Shown in pieces: positions 1 to 11,412 of a stretch of 64,000 nt of DNA. The position numbers and the translations under genes are program-made. The stretch's first letter is position 1. The number at the start of each line of letters is the position of its first letter. The notes under the pieces are model-generated. The model saw nothing but the letters and a program-made list of their open reading frames with translations. It had not been told where the DNA came from and searched no databases. The stretch is from Nocardia amamiensis (GTDB lineage Bacteria; Actinomycetota; Actinomycetes; Mycobacteriales; Mycobacteriaceae): positions 124,001-188,000 of the forward strand of contig NZ_JADLQX010000015.1 in assembly GCF_015477605.1 (NCBI RefSeq), in the 5' to 3' direction.

Positions 1-1159
1 ACGTGCGGATCTCCTGCACCACCTCCTGCAAGCCGTCCATCTCGGCCGAAAGCCGTTGCCGCACTTCCGGGTCGTCGGTGCGGGCGGCAGTGGCCCGCAG
101 CCCGAGGCCGACCGCGAACAGCCGCTGGATGACGTGGTCGTGCAGATCGCGCGCGATGCGGTCGCGGTCGGCCAGCACGTCGAGCTCTCGCATCCTGCGC
201 TGGGTGTCGGCCAGCTGCATGGCCAGCGCCGCCTGGTCGGTGAAGGCCGCGGTCAGCTCGACCAAGTCGTCGGTGTAGGAACCGCGGGCGGGCGGGCGCG
301 CGAGGATCAGCACGCCGAGCACGAGGTCGGCCGTCCGCAGCGGCAGGATCAGCGCGGGCCCCGCCGGCCCGATCGGTGCGCCCAGATCGACGGCCCCGGC
401 GTCGGTCACCTGCACCACCGCGCGTTCGGTGAGCGCCTTGCCGGTGGCGGTGTCGGCGCTGCGCACCCGCCGCGGGCCGGGGCCGGGGCCGAACCATTGC
501 GCCACGAGGAGCTCGGTGGCCTCTTGGGGTGGCGTCCCCGGCGGCACCACGGCGAGCAGCGCCTGCTGCGAGCCGGTCAGCGCGCGAGCGCGGGCGACCA
601 CTTGGGCGAGGACCAGGTCCGGCGTGGTGCCCGCGAGGAACTCGGTCGCGATGTCGCGGGTCGCCGTGATCCATGCCTGCCTGGTCCGCGCGGACTCGTA
701 CAGCCTGGCGTTCTCGATCGCGATGCCCGCCGCGGCGGCCAGCGCCAGCACGATCGACTCGTCGTCATCGGTGAACAGTTGCCCGCCTGCCTTTTCCGTG
801 AGGTACAGGTTGCCGAAGATCTCCTCGCCGATGCGCACCGGGACACCGAGGAAGCTGCCCATCGGCGGATGCCGCGGCGGAAATCCCACGGCCGCGGGAT
901 GTTTCGACAGATCCGCCAGCCGGATCGGTTCCGGCTGCAGGAACAGCAGTCCCAGCATGCCGTGCCCCTCGGGCAGTCGGCCGATCTCCGCGCGGGTCGC
1001 GTCGTCGATGCCCTCGTGGATGAATTCGACCAGCTGCCGGTCGTGCCCGCGCACGCCGAGCGCGCCGTAGCGTGCGTCGACGAGGCGTGCGGCGGTCCGC
1101 ACGATGGCGCGCAAGGTGTCGAGCACCGTAGCCGGGAGGCTGGGAGTGACGTCCGTCAT
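1..1159 (-). CDS. GAF-domain sensor histidine kinase (DevS/DosS type), 3' end cut by window edge
   Basis: Membrane-free two-component sensor kinase; autophosphorylation on a HisKA_3-type histidine is the expected activity. The minus-strand frame opens at an ATG (MTDVTPSLPATVLDTLRAIV) and stays open to base 1. Two GAF-like domains are visible (about residues 20-170 and 190-320, the first containing GFPPRHPPMGSFLGVPV), followed by the dimerisation/phosphoacceptor box RDRIARDLHDHVIQRLFAVG near residue 340, whose RDLHD histidine is the likely phosphoacceptor. The ATPase domain lies outside the window. The arrangement matches the DevS/DosS family (hypoxia and redox sensors in mycobacteria), but no haem ligand was checked, so the signal is unknown. 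It is divergent from uvrA and no response regulator is in view. Confidence 0.85.
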   Translation of the reverse strand, partial: MTDVTPSLPATVLDTLRAIVRTAARLVDARYGALGVRGHDRQLVEFIHEGIDDATRAEIGRLPEGHGMLGLLFLQPEPIRLADLSKHPAAVGFPPRHPPMGSFLGVPVRIGEEIFGNLYLTEKAGGQLFTDDDESIVLALAAAAGIAIENARLYESARTRQAWITATRDIATEFLAGTTPDLVLAQVVARARALTGSQQALLAVVPPGTPPQEATELLVAQWFGPGPGPRRVRSADTATGKALTERAVVQVTDAGAVDLGAPIGPAGPALILPLRTADLVLGVLILARPPARGSYTDDLVELTAAFTDQAALAMQLADTQRRMRELDVLADRDRIARDLHDHVIQRLFAVGLGLRATAARTDDPEVRQRLSAEMDGLQEVVQEIRT

Positions 1160-1542
1160 AGATGTTTCCGGAGTCCGGTGGGGTGCGCAGAGCCCGCTCA
1201 GTCTAGTCGGCTATCCGCGCGCTCGGCGCGGAGTCGGGGAGCTGTATCACCATGGGCATGCCGGGGTCGACTTGCTCGGAAGTCCGCACGGCCCGCCCTG
1301 TGGCACCGCAAAGCCACCCAGGGGAATGACCGCCCGCGCCCTGCTGTTGACCAGTGGTGCCGAGAGGGCGATGCTACGGAGGCGTCCTGGCCCGTTTCCC
1401 GGCTCCATCCGTGATCTCCGGCCGCAGCGTCCCCGCCATTCATCGAGGTGACGGGCGGTCGGCGAAACTTGTCGGTGCCGATGCCTAGCATGGCGGCCGG
1501 GGGTATGTCTGGACGCCGAACACGAAGGAGAAGGGACGGCCT
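1160..1542. other. Intergenic region between divergent kinase gene and uvrA
   Basis: This 383-bp gap separates divergently transcribed genes and must hold both promoters. I looked for an actinobacterial SOS box (TCGAAC-N4-GTTCGA type), which would be expected if uvrA were LexA-controlled, and did not see one. A TAGCAT hexamer at 1486-1491 fits the loose actinobacterial -10 pattern, without a convincing -35. A good ribosome-binding site (GAAGGAGAAGGG, about 1524-1535) precedes uvrA. No gene or RNA is supported here. Confidence 0.5.
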
Positions 1543-4512
<2,970 letters not shown>

Positions 4513-4521
4513 CCCGTCGTG

Positions 4522-4561
4522 GGCGCGGTGGGGTCCGGGTTCGATCGGGTCGCGCCGTTTT
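4522..4561 (+). terminator. Possible uvrA terminator
   Basis: GGCGCG (4522-4527) can pair with CGCGCC (4551-4556) around a 23-base loop, followed directly by GTTTTC. It lies ten bases after the uvrA stop between convergent genes, as a terminator should, but the stem is short and the loop long. Confidence 0.35.
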
Positions 4562-4614
4562 CGTCGTCGGTGCGTTGGCCGGTCGGCGGTTGAAGGTGTC
4601 GCCTGGCGATGCTG

Positions 4615-5325
4615 TCAGCGGTTTGCGATCGCGTCGATGAGCTCCGCGAGTTCTTTCGGCTTGGACCACATCGGCCAGTGACCGGTCGGCAGGTCGACAT
4701 ATTCGGCGTCGATGCGGCCCAGCTCGGCGAAGATCGACGTTTCGCCGTTGTCCCGCAGCTTCTTGACCAGTTCGGCGGTCATGGTGCTGCAGACAACGGT
4801 GGTGGGGACGGCGAGCCGTTCGGGGGAATCACTCAGGCGCAGCGGCGCCGCGGCGATGGACACCGGCTCGGACACGGCGCGCTCGCGGAAGCGTGCCAAG
4901 GCCAGCTCGTCCAGTCCGGCCAGGCTGCTGCCCTCGGCTTCCAGGTCGGACCATTCCGGCAGCGTCCATTCGCGTGCCGCGATGTCGAGCGCGGAGTTGA
5001 TGACGAAGCCGTTCGGCAGCGGCGCGCTGTCGACGTAGATCGCGCGGCGGAACAGTTCGGGCGAGCGGTCGATGGCCAGATAGGCGGGCGCCGCGCCGCC
5101 GGAATGCGCGACCAGCACGACGGTTTCACCCGTGGGCACCGCGTCGAGGATGGCCTGCGCCTGGGTTTCCAGGGTCGCCGACAACCGGTCGGGGTCCGCG
5201 GCGTCCAAGCCGGGCAGCGTGAGCGCGGTTACCTCGTTGCCGCGCCGGCGCAAATCGGGGGCGACCTCGTCCCACGCCCATGCACCGAGCCAGAATCCGG
5301 GAGCGAGAAGAATCCGAGTAGCCAT
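4615..5325 (-). CDS. Alpha/beta hydrolase (small esterase-like)
   Basis: A 236-residue alpha/beta-hydrolase-fold protein of the MenH/esterase type. The start is MATRILLAPGFWLGAWAWDE; the oxyanion region LAPGFWLG is at the N-terminus, the nucleophile elbow is VAHSGGA (near residue 73), and a C-terminal TGHWPMWSKP supplies the probable catalytic His. No signal peptide is visible, so it is probably cytosolic. Length is normal for the family. The substrate cannot be deduced: neighbours (uvrA, DUF1844 gene) give no pathway. It is convergent with uvrA and stands alone. Confidence 0.85.
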   Translation of the reverse strand: MATRILLAPGFWLGAWAWDEVAPDLRRRGNEVTALTLPGLDAADPDRLSATLETQAQAILDAVPTGETVVLVAHSGGAAPAYLAIDRSPELFRRAIYVDSAPLPNGFVINSALDIAAREWTLPEWSDLEAEGSSLAGLDELALARFRERAVSEPVSIAAAPLRLSDSPERLAVPTTVVCSTMTAELVKKLRDNGETSIFAELGRIDAEYVDLPTGHWPMWSKPKELAELIDAIANR

Positions 5326-5483
5326 GGCCTCACTGTGCCCTACCCGCTGGGAATTTTCCTAAACTTTGGTGTGGGAGAGTGTGTTTCGTCCAGAATTTCC
5401 GCCTCGCGCGCCTGGGGTGGCGCATGGCAGCGGCTGGATGGCTTTCCAGCCGATGCCTCGGCGGGAGTGAGTTCAGCTTCGAG

Positions 5484-5825
5484 TCAGTAGACCGGGCCGG
5501 TGTATTTCTCGCCCGGACCTTTGCCCGGCTCGTCGGGATGGGCGGAGGATTCGCGGAAGGCGCGCTGCAGCGATTGCAGACCCTCGCGGATCGGCCCGGC
5601 ATGCGGGCCCAGGTACTCCACCGACGCCGTCACCAGCCCGGCCAGCGCGGTGATCACCCGCCGCGCCTCGTCCAGGTCGCGGCGCGGACTGGCGTCCGGA
5701 TCGGCGTCGGCCAGCCCGAGCTTCTCCGCCGCCGAGCTCATCAGCATCACGGCGGCACGGCTGATCACCTCGACCGCGGGGATGTCGGCCAGTTCGCGTA
5801 CGGAGGAGTCGAGCTCGTCAGTCAT
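5484..5825 (-). CDS. DUF1844 family protein
   Basis: A 113-residue protein starting MTDELDSSVRELADIPAVEV. The core with ISRAAVMLMSSAAEKLGL is the hallmark of DUF1844, a small helical family of unknown function usually found next to infC-rpmI-rplT in actinobacteria, as here. The C-terminal tail is polar and ends in EKYTGPVY. An alternative ATG two codons upstream (5831) would add MG. It lies just downstream of the DinB-like remnant on the same strand and the two overlap at most by a codon. Function is unknown; conservation next to translation genes suggests a housekeeping role but nothing in the sequence defines it. Confidence 0.85.
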   Translation of the reverse strand: MTDELDSSVRELADIPAVEVISRAAVMLMSSAAEKLGLADADPDASPRRDLDEARRVITALAGLVTASVEYLGPHAGPIREGLQSLQRAFRESSAHPDEPGKGPGEKYTGPVY

Positions 5826-5830
5826 GCCCA

Positions 5831-6133
5831 TCAGGCTAGCGACGCCGCCCGCAGCATCCGGAGGTGGCCGATCTCCGCGACGTTCTTCATCAGCTCCGCG
5901 TTCACCCAGCCGGCCAGATGCGCGAGGGTCAGCCCGGCGTCGGCGGGCCAGGGATAGGCGGAGGGGCGATCCAGGTCCGATTCGGTCAGTCCGTCGAGCA
6001 CGCGCTCCCACTCGGTGCCGAGATCGCGCAGACAGGTGATGGCCGCCGGGCCGTCGCCGGGCCAGTGCACGTCCTCGCGTGCGGGTGGGGTCTTCCCCTC
6101 GGCGTGATCGATCGCAGCGCCCCACCACCAGGG
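5831..6133 (-). pseudogene. 5'-truncated DinB-like (damage-inducible/mycothiol-transferase fold) gene remnant
   Basis: The minus-strand frame reads PWWWGAAIDHAEGKTPPARE, then VHWPGDGPAAITCLRDLGTE and, near the end, WVNAELMKNVAEIGHLRMLR, which looks like the C-terminal part of a DinB-superfamily protein (family memory, not searched). The only in-frame start I can find is GTG at 6070, giving 79 residues, yet homologous-looking sequence continues upstream of it to about 6133 before losing sense near the infC promoter. That suggests the 5' end of a longer gene was lost. An alternative is a short functional protein from the GTG. It overlaps DUF1844's upstream region. Confidence 0.6.
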
Positions 6134-6200
6134 CGCCGCACACGCCCGGGCAAACGAATTTCGTCCCGATTCGTGCCGATTCGGCGATAGCCGAACGGAA

Positions 6201-6209
6201 TGTTAGACT
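6201..6209 (+). promoter_or_regulatory. Extended -10 promoter for infC operon
   Basis: TGT followed by TAGACT (6204-6209) is an extended -10 of the TGn-TANNNT type. No good -35 is present, as is common with extended -10 promoters. It predicts transcription from about 6216 and a leader of about 300 nt before infC. Confidence 0.5.
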
Positions 6210-6215
6210 GTCCGC

Positions 6216-6512
6216 TGACGACCGCCCCGGGGCTTGCCCGGGGCTGATAAGTGGAGCCCGACTCCCACCGTTGCCGACGAGTGATCGTACGGCCAACGGT
6301 CCGGTCACCCGCCCCGCGAGGGCGGGTTTCTCGTGCCGCGGTTCTCGCAGGAGAGCCGCCACACGAGGGTCGATCCGAGTTCGCTCGCGATCGGCGATCG
6401 GTCGACATCGGGCCCCGTGTCGCGGAATACCGCACCGGGGCCTTCGTGTTGAACAGGGGTTGCAGTTATTGCGTGCGGTCGTCTGACGACACCGCTTGAC
6501 CTAGGAGGCCCC
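6216..6512 (+). promoter_or_regulatory. Long infC leader with two strong hairpins
   Basis: About 300 nt separate the predicted start of transcription from infC and no gene fits here. Two GC-rich hairpins are seen. The first has arms ACCCGCCC (6307-6314) and GGGCGGGT (6320-6327) with a 5-nt loop and a following TTCTCG. The second runs 6411-6442 with outer arms GGCCCCG/CGGGGCC and inner GCGG/CCGC, followed by TTCGTGTT. Both resemble terminators or attenuators. Long regulatory leaders before infC-rpmI-rplT are known in other bacteria (L20-type autoregulation in Bacillus); whether this one is equivalent is inference. Confidence 0.5.
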
Positions 6513-7133
<621 letters not shown>

Positions 7134-7190
7134 CACCGATCAGAACACCGGCGGTCCCACGGGGCCGCCGGACGACAGATAGAGGAATCC

Positions 7191-7385
7191 ATGCCGAAGA
7201 TGAAGAGCCACAGCGGCGCCTCGAAGCGATTCAAGGTGTCCGGTAAAGGCAAGCTGCTCCGCCAGCAGGCGAACCGTCGCCACCTGTTCGAGCACAAGCC
7301 CACCCGCCGGACTCGTCGTCTGGACGGCGTGGAGGTCGTCGCCGCCGCCGACGTCCGTCGCGTGAAGAAGCTGCTCGGTATCTGA
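7191..7385 (+). CDS. rpmI: 50S ribosomal protein L35
   Basis: A 64-residue basic protein, MPKMKSHSGASKRFKVSGKG, with the normal L35 length and the C-terminal DGVEVVAAADVRRVKKLL region. It is a component of the large ribosomal subunit. It lies 57 bases after infC and 111 bases before rplT, transcribed in the same direction, the usual infC-rpmI-rplT operon. An AGAGGA ribosome-binding site (about 7180) precedes the ATG. Confidence 0.98.
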   Translation: MPKMKSHSGASKRFKVSGKGKLLRQQANRRHLFEHKPTRRTRRLDGVEVVAAADVRRVKKLLGI

Positions 7386-7496
7386 TTGCGCCGCCGCGCA
7401 GACCAGCCGGCGCATCGCGACCGGACCATGTCCGGCGCCATTCCCGACCCATTTCCGGGCGCCGCTCCGCGCCCCCACATCGAACAGGACTGACCA

Positions 7497-7877
7497 GTGG
7501 CACGCGTCAAAAGGGCCGTCAACGCGCAGAAGAAGCGCCGTTCCATTCTCGAGGCCTCCAAGGGCTACCGCGGCCAGCGCTCGCGGCTGTACCGCAAGGC
7601 CAAGGAGCAGCAGCTGCACTCGCTCACCTACGCGTACCGGGACCGCCGGGCGCGCAAGGGTGACTTCCGCAAGCTGTGGATCGCCCGGATCAACGCCGCG
7701 GCGCGGATCAACGACATCACCTACAACCGCTTCATCCAGGGCCTGAAGGCCGCGGGTGTCGAGGTGGACCGCAAGATTCTCGCCGAGCTCGCGGTGTCGG
7801 ACGCCGAGGCGTTCGCCGGTCTCGTCGCGGTCGCCAAGGCCGCCCTGCCGCAGGATGTCAACGCCCCGGCCGCCTGA
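7497..7877 (+). CDS. rplT: 50S ribosomal protein L20
   Basis: A 126-residue protein beginning MARVKRAVNAQKKRRSILEA from a GTG codon. L20 binds 23S rRNA and is needed for 50S assembly; in several bacteria it also regulates this operon. Conserved motifs include GYRGQRSRLYRKAKEQ and LWIARINAAAR. It is the last gene of the operon and is followed at once by a strong inverted repeat that probably ends transcription. Confidence 0.98.
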   Translation: MARVKRAVNAQKKRRSILEASKGYRGQRSRLYRKAKEQQLHSLTYAYRDRRARKGDFRKLWIARINAAARINDITYNRFIQGLKAAGVEVDRKILAELAVSDAEAFAGLVAVAKAALPQDVNAPAA

Positions 7878-7909
7878 GCCAGGCTTCGTTGACACAAGAA
7901 CATCTGTCG

Positions 7910-7955
7910 GAACGACCCGTGGAAGCGCTCAGCGAGCGCAATCCACGGGTCGTTC
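7910..7955 (+). terminator. rplT operon terminator
   Basis: GAACGACCCGTGGA (7910-7923) and TCCACGGGTCGTTC (7942-7955) are a perfect 14-bp inverted repeat; the 18-base interior can itself form GCGCT/AGCGC. It lies 33 bases after the rplT stop. The U-tract is poor, as is usual in high-GC actinobacteria. Confidence 0.75.
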
Positions 7956-8096
7956 TGTCGAGTAGACCTCCGGCCGATCCGCTGAGCCATCTCTCGATGA
8001 GCTCGCGCAATCCGCGAGTCGCTCCCGTGCCGGGGTCGACATCGGCAGGTCGCTGTGGAAGCTGAAGCTATCGACTGGCGCAATCCTCGGGTCGTT
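7936..8096 (+). repeat. Three copies of GCGCAATCC-n-CG-n-GTCG
   Basis: A 19-bp element recurs at 7936-7954, 8005-8023 and 8078-8096 with two or three differences between copies and spacings of 69 and 73 bp. Copy 1 forms the 3' arm of the rplT terminator, copy 2 contains its own small hairpin (CTCGCG/CGCGAG), and copy 3 lies in the methyltransferase gene where it encodes RNPRVV. An open frame from GTG 7919 to 8065 (48 codons) reads ERNPRVV and SRNPRVA, so the spacer looks like decayed duplications of the methyltransferase 5' end. Confidence 0.7.
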
Positions 8097-8858
8097 TCCG
8101 CTGTCAAGCTCCAGCGCAGCGCGCAGCGTCGCAAGGCGGGCCGATTCCTCGCCGAGGGCGCCAACGCCGTCGCCGCCGCACTGGAGACGGCGCGGGTGCA
8201 CGAACTGTTCTACTCGCGAGCGGCCGCCGAACGCGACCACGCGCTGATCGCCGCCGCGGCCGCCACGGGGGTTCGCACCACGCTGGTGAGCGACCGCGCG
8301 GCACAGCATCTCGGCGAGACCGTCACGGCTCCGGGGCTGGTGGCGGTCTGCGATCTGCTCGACGTGCCTTTGGCGCGAATCCTCGACGCGAGCCCGCGGA
8401 TACTTGCCGTTCCGGTCGAGATGGCTGAGCCCGGGAACGCGGGGACGCTGGTCCGGGTCGCCGATTCCGTCGGCGCCGACGGCGTCGTGCTGGCGGGCGA
8501 CACCGTCGACCCGCACAACGGCAAGTGCGTGCGGGCCAGCGCGGGCAGCATCTTCCACGTGCCGATCGCACGGCACCGGGACGTCGCCGAAACGCTGGAG
8601 GCGATCGCGGCGGCGGGCATCACGATCCTGGCGACCGCGGCGAACGGCGAAGTCGATCTCGACGACGCCGATGAGCTGTTCACCCGACCGGTCGCGTGGC
8701 TGTTCGGGAACGAGGCGCACGGCTTGGACCCCGCCGTCGCGCGCCGCGCCGACCACCGCATCCGCATCCCCATTCGCGGCCGCGCCGAGAGCCTGAATCT
8801 GGCCACCGCCGCCGCGATCTGCCTCTACGCGAACTCTCGCGTCCGCTACGGCGGTTAA
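8055..8858 (+). CDS. TrmH/SpoU family RNA 2'-O-methyltransferase (TsnR-like)
   Basis: SAM-dependent rRNA/tRNA ribose methyltransferase of the SPOUT class, 267 residues. The N-terminal substrate-binding part carries KLQRSAQRRKAGRFLAEGAN. The C-terminal SPOUT domain contains the three family motifs: NAGTLVRVADSVGADGV, then WLFGNEAHGL, and IPIRGRAESLNLATAAAI, whose residues build the trefoil knot and SAM site. Start is GTG in MEAEAIDWRNPRVVSAVKLQ; the reading could begin slightly elsewhere because the 5' region is repeated upstream. Position just after rplT is conserved in actinobacteria (tsnR, between rplT and pheST). The exact target nucleotide is not known. Confidence 0.9.
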   Translation: MEAEAIDWRNPRVVSAVKLQRSAQRRKAGRFLAEGANAVAAALETARVHELFYSRAAAERDHALIAAAAATGVRTTLVSDRAAQHLGETVTAPGLVAVCDLLDVPLARILDASPRILAVPVEMAEPGNAGTLVRVADSVGADGVVLAGDTVDPHNGKCVRASAGSIFHVPIARHRDVAETLEAIAAAGITILATAANGEVDLDDADELFTRPVAWLFGNEAHGLDPAVARRADHRIRIPIRGRAESLNLATAAAICLYANSRVRYGG

Positions 8859-9042
8859 TATGCGGCGCCTGCGGCGTCGCGAACGGGCAATGGTCGGTGT
8901 TGCTTCGGTGGAAACGCATTGCGTGCGGCGGTGGCGATCGCGTCATCACGGTGTGCCCTCCGGGTCGGCTGTGGCTGCCGCGAACGGTGACGCCCCGGTC
9001 CGGCACCGGATGTCCGGTCCGGCGGGACGTAGCCCCGCCTGG

Positions 9043-9621
9043 TCAATCGCCGTATTTGCCCAGGTCTTCCATGATCTCCGTCGCCCAGTCCGCGGGTACC
9101 GCGTCGGGCCCGGCAACCCGCATCGCGCTCATCACCGTGAGCAACATGCCGGTGGAGAGGAACCGCCGTACCTCGGTTTCGGGTGCTCCGGTCAGTTCCC
9201 GGATCAGTCGGTAGATCCCGCCGAACCGCGCCCTTACCTCGTCGCCGATCTCGGGGTCGGCACTGGCGGCGAAGCCGTGCAGTAGCACCTGGAGCAGTTC
9301 GCGTTCGGCTAGGAACATCGAAAAGCCGTTGGCGAGGGCGGTCAGCGCCTCGTCGGGGCTCGCATCGCGGGGCGCCGCGTTGCGTGACGCTCGGAAGATT
9401 TCTTCGATCCGGTCGCATACGCGGTGCATCGCGGCGCGGAACAGGTGCTGTTTGGTGCCGAAGAGCCGGATCACGTACGGCTGAGAAACGCCTGCGCGCC
9501 TGGCGATCTCGTCGGTGCGGGTGGCGGCGTAACCGGATTCGGCGAAGGCCGAGACGGCCGCGCGCAATACCTGCTCGCCCCGTTCGGTCGCGGTCATTCT
9601 GATCCTGGTCGTTCCCGCCAT
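9043..9621 (-). CDS. TetR family transcriptional regulator
   Basis: A 192-residue repressor-type protein. The N-terminal HTH is seen in VLRAAVSAFAESGYAATRTD and EIARRAGVSQPYVIRLFGTK; the C-terminal part is a helical ligand-binding domain. Start at ATG 9621 (MAGTTRIRMTATERGEQ) with MTATERG at 9597 a credible alternative. It is divergent from an adjacent drug exporter gene; the shared gap contains a perfect 14-bp direct repeat overlapping the exporter promoter, so it very likely represses that gene and is lifted by an exported compound (inference). Confidence 0.9.
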   Translation of the reverse strand: MAGTTRIRMTATERGEQVLRAAVSAFAESGYAATRTDEIARRAGVSQPYVIRLFGTKQHLFRAAMHRVCDRIEEIFRASRNAAPRDASPDEALTALANGFSMFLAERELLQVLLHGFAASADPEIGDEVRARFGGIYRLIRELTGAPETEVRRFLSTGMLLTVMSAMRVAGPDAVPADWATEIMEDLGKYGD

Positions 9622-9718
9622 CGTGCTCCATTTCTGTCGTTTTCGCGGCAGGGCGTCCGCCGCTCCGGGTGAGAACGCCTCGCCATATCGGGCGAGAACT
9701 CGCCTTCGGGGCCTGCCC

Positions 9719-9747
9719 TTGACATGTTATCAGTCAATGCATACTGT
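9719..9747 (+). promoter_or_regulatory. Promoter of the exporter gene
   Basis: TTGACA (9719-9724), a 17-base spacer and TACTGT (9742-9747) form a near-consensus actinobacterial housekeeping promoter, 40 bases before the exporter ATG. The first copy of the TGTTATCAGTCAAT repeat fills the spacer. Confidence 0.7.
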
Positions 9748-9771
9748 TCGAATCAGTTGTTATCAGTCAAT
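9725..9771. promoter_or_regulatory. Putative TetR operator: 14-bp direct repeat
   Basis: TGTTATCAGTCAAT occurs perfectly at 9725-9738 and 9758-9771, 33 bp apart (three helical turns). The first copy is part of a dyad TTGAC-N9-GTCAA (9719-9737) and sits between the -35 and -10 elements; the second lies between the -10 and the start codon. This placement fits repression of the exporter by the divergent TetR protein. Confidence 0.65.
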
Positions 9772-9787
9772 TACAACAAGGACGGAC

Positions 9788-11215
9788 ATGACCGAAACTC
9801 TCCCATCCGCCGCCGCGGCGCCGGTCGCGGCGCCCGCGCGGACGATCGGCGGGCGCAGGCTCGCCGCCGTCCTGGCCGCCGTCGGCATCCCGATGTTCAT
9901 GGTCACGCTGGACAACCTGGTCGTGACGAACGCGCTGCCGGTGATCCGCACCGAACTGGGTGCCTCGCTGGCCGACCTGCAGTGGTTCGTCAACGCGTAC
10001 ACGCTGTCGTTCGCCTCGCTGCTGCTCACCGCCTCCGCCATCGGCGACCGGCTGGGCAGGCGCCGGATCTTCCTGTTCGGCATCGGCCTGTTCACGCTGG
10101 CGTCCGCCGCCTGCGCGCTGGCGACCGAGCCGGGCATACTGATCGCCGCACGCGCGGTGCAGGGCTTCGGTGCGGCGGGCGTGATGCCGCTGTCGCTGAC
10201 GTTGCTGTCGGCGGCGGTGCCGGAACGGTTGCGCAACGCGGCCATCGGCATCTGGGGTGGGATCGCCGGTCTCGGCGTCGCGCTCGGGCCGCTCGTCGGC
10301 GGTGCGGTGGTGGACGGGCTCAGCTGGCAGTGGATCTTCTGGCTGAACGTGCCGATCGGCCTGCTGGTGCTGCCGTTCGCGGCGCGAGTGCTCGCGGAAT
10401 CGCACGGCGGCAGCCGCCGCCTCGATCCGGTCGGCCTGCTGCTGTCGGCGGGCGGCGTTCTCGCGGTGGTGTGGGGCATCATCCACGGGGCCGATGACGG
10501 CTGGACCTCCGCGGGCGTGCTGTCCGCGCTGATCGGCGGCGCCGCGCTGCTGGTCGGCCTGATCGGCTGGGAACTGCGCACGCCGGAGCCGATGCTGCCG
10601 CTGCGGCTGTTCCGTTCCCGGGCCTTCAGTGTGAGCAACGTGGTCGGCTTCGCGTTCTCGGTCGGCGTGTTCGGGTCGATCTTCCTGCTCGCACAGTATT
10701 TCCAGGTGGTGCAGGGCTACAGCCCGCTGGAATCGGGTGTGCGCACCATGCCGTGGACCATGGCGCCGATGGTGGTGGCGCCGATCGCGGGCCTGCTGGT
10801 GGACCGGATCGGCGCACGCACCTTGATCACCACGGGGCAGGTGCTGCTGGCCGTCGCGCTGGGTTGGATGGCCGCGATCACCACCGTCGACATCGGCTAC
10901 GGCTCCTACGTCGCGCCGTTCCTGCTCGCGGGCGTCGGCATGGGGCTGACCTTCGCGCCCGCGTCGACCATCGTGATGGCCAGCGCGGCTCCGGAGGACC
11001 AGGCCATGGCCTCGGGGACCAACAATACGGTCCGGGAGGTCGGCGTGGCGGTGGGTGTCGCGGTGCTGGCGTCGGTGTTCGCCTCGTCCGGTTCCTACCT
11101 GGCGCCGCAAAGCTTCGTGGACGGGCTGGTACCCGCGGTCTGGGTCGGCGCGGGGATCGTCGCGGCGGGCGCGCTGATCTCCCTGCTGTTGCCGCGGCGG
11201 GTGGTGGCGAGCTGA
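9788..11215 (+). CDS. MFS drug exporter, DHA2 (EmrB/QacA) family
   Basis: Proton-coupled multidrug efflux pump of the inner membrane, 475 residues with about 14 predicted hydrophobic segments. The DHA2 signature is clear: LDNLVVTNALPVIRTELGAS in helix 1, SAIGDRLGRRRIFLFG (motif A) between helices 2 and 3, and the motif-C region GGIAGLGVALGPLVGG in helix 5. Start is ATG 9788 (MTETLPSAAAAP) behind AAGGA. Longer upstream frames would cross the promoter and are not used. It is controlled, by inference, by the divergent TetR gene. Substrates cannot be told from sequence. Confidence 0.93.
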   Translation: MTETLPSAAAAPVAAPARTIGGRRLAAVLAAVGIPMFMVTLDNLVVTNALPVIRTELGASLADLQWFVNAYTLSFASLLLTASAIGDRLGRRRIFLFGIGLFTLASAACALATEPGILIAARAVQGFGAAGVMPLSLTLLSAAVPERLRNAAIGIWGGIAGLGVALGPLVGGAVVDGLSWQWIFWLNVPIGLLVLPFAARVLAESHGGSRRLDPVGLLLSAGGVLAVVWGIIHGADDGWTSAGVLSALIGGAALLVGLIGWELRTPEPMLPLRLFRSRAFSVSNVVGFAFSVGVFGSIFLLAQYFQVVQGYSPLESGVRTMPWTMAPMVVAPIAGLLVDRIGARTLITTGQVLLAVALGWMAAITTVDIGYGSYVAPFLLAGVGMGLTFAPASTIVMASAAPEDQAMASGTNNTVREVGVAVGVAVLASVFASSGSYLAPQSFVDGLVPAVWVGAGIVAAGALISLLLPRRVVAS

Positions 11216-11225
11216 TCGCATGCGG

Positions 11226-11264
11226 TGCGCCCCTCCCAGCGCTGCGGCTGGAAGGGGCGCATTT
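11226..11264 (+). terminator. Exporter gene terminator
   Basis: TGCGCCCCT (11226-11234) pairs with AGGGGCGCA (11253-11261); the interior adds a CAGC/GCTG pairing. TTT follows. It lies 11 bases after the exporter stop and insulates pheS. Confidence 0.7.
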
Positions 11265-11412
11265 CGAGCGCGATAACAGACTCTCCGGTCTGCGCTAGCG
11301 GGTAATCCGCGTGAATCGCCCCCGAGCCATCGAATACGATGCGACCAGCAGCAATGCGGGTCGGCAATGAGCTGTGCCCGCGAACCGATCCCCAGGGGAG
11401 AGACGGAGCATC

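Noticed and set aside
56..1414. 452-codon plus-strand frame at the window start
   Set aside because: The opposite strand encodes a convincing GAF histidine kinase over the same bases.
1160..1542. Possible LexA/SOS box before uvrA
   Set aside because: No TCGAAC-N4-GTTCGA-like palindrome was found in the gap on reading it through.
11216..11412. T-box or Phe leader peptide before pheS
   Set aside because: The only structure is the exporter terminator; no run of Phe codons and no T-box core sequence was seen.
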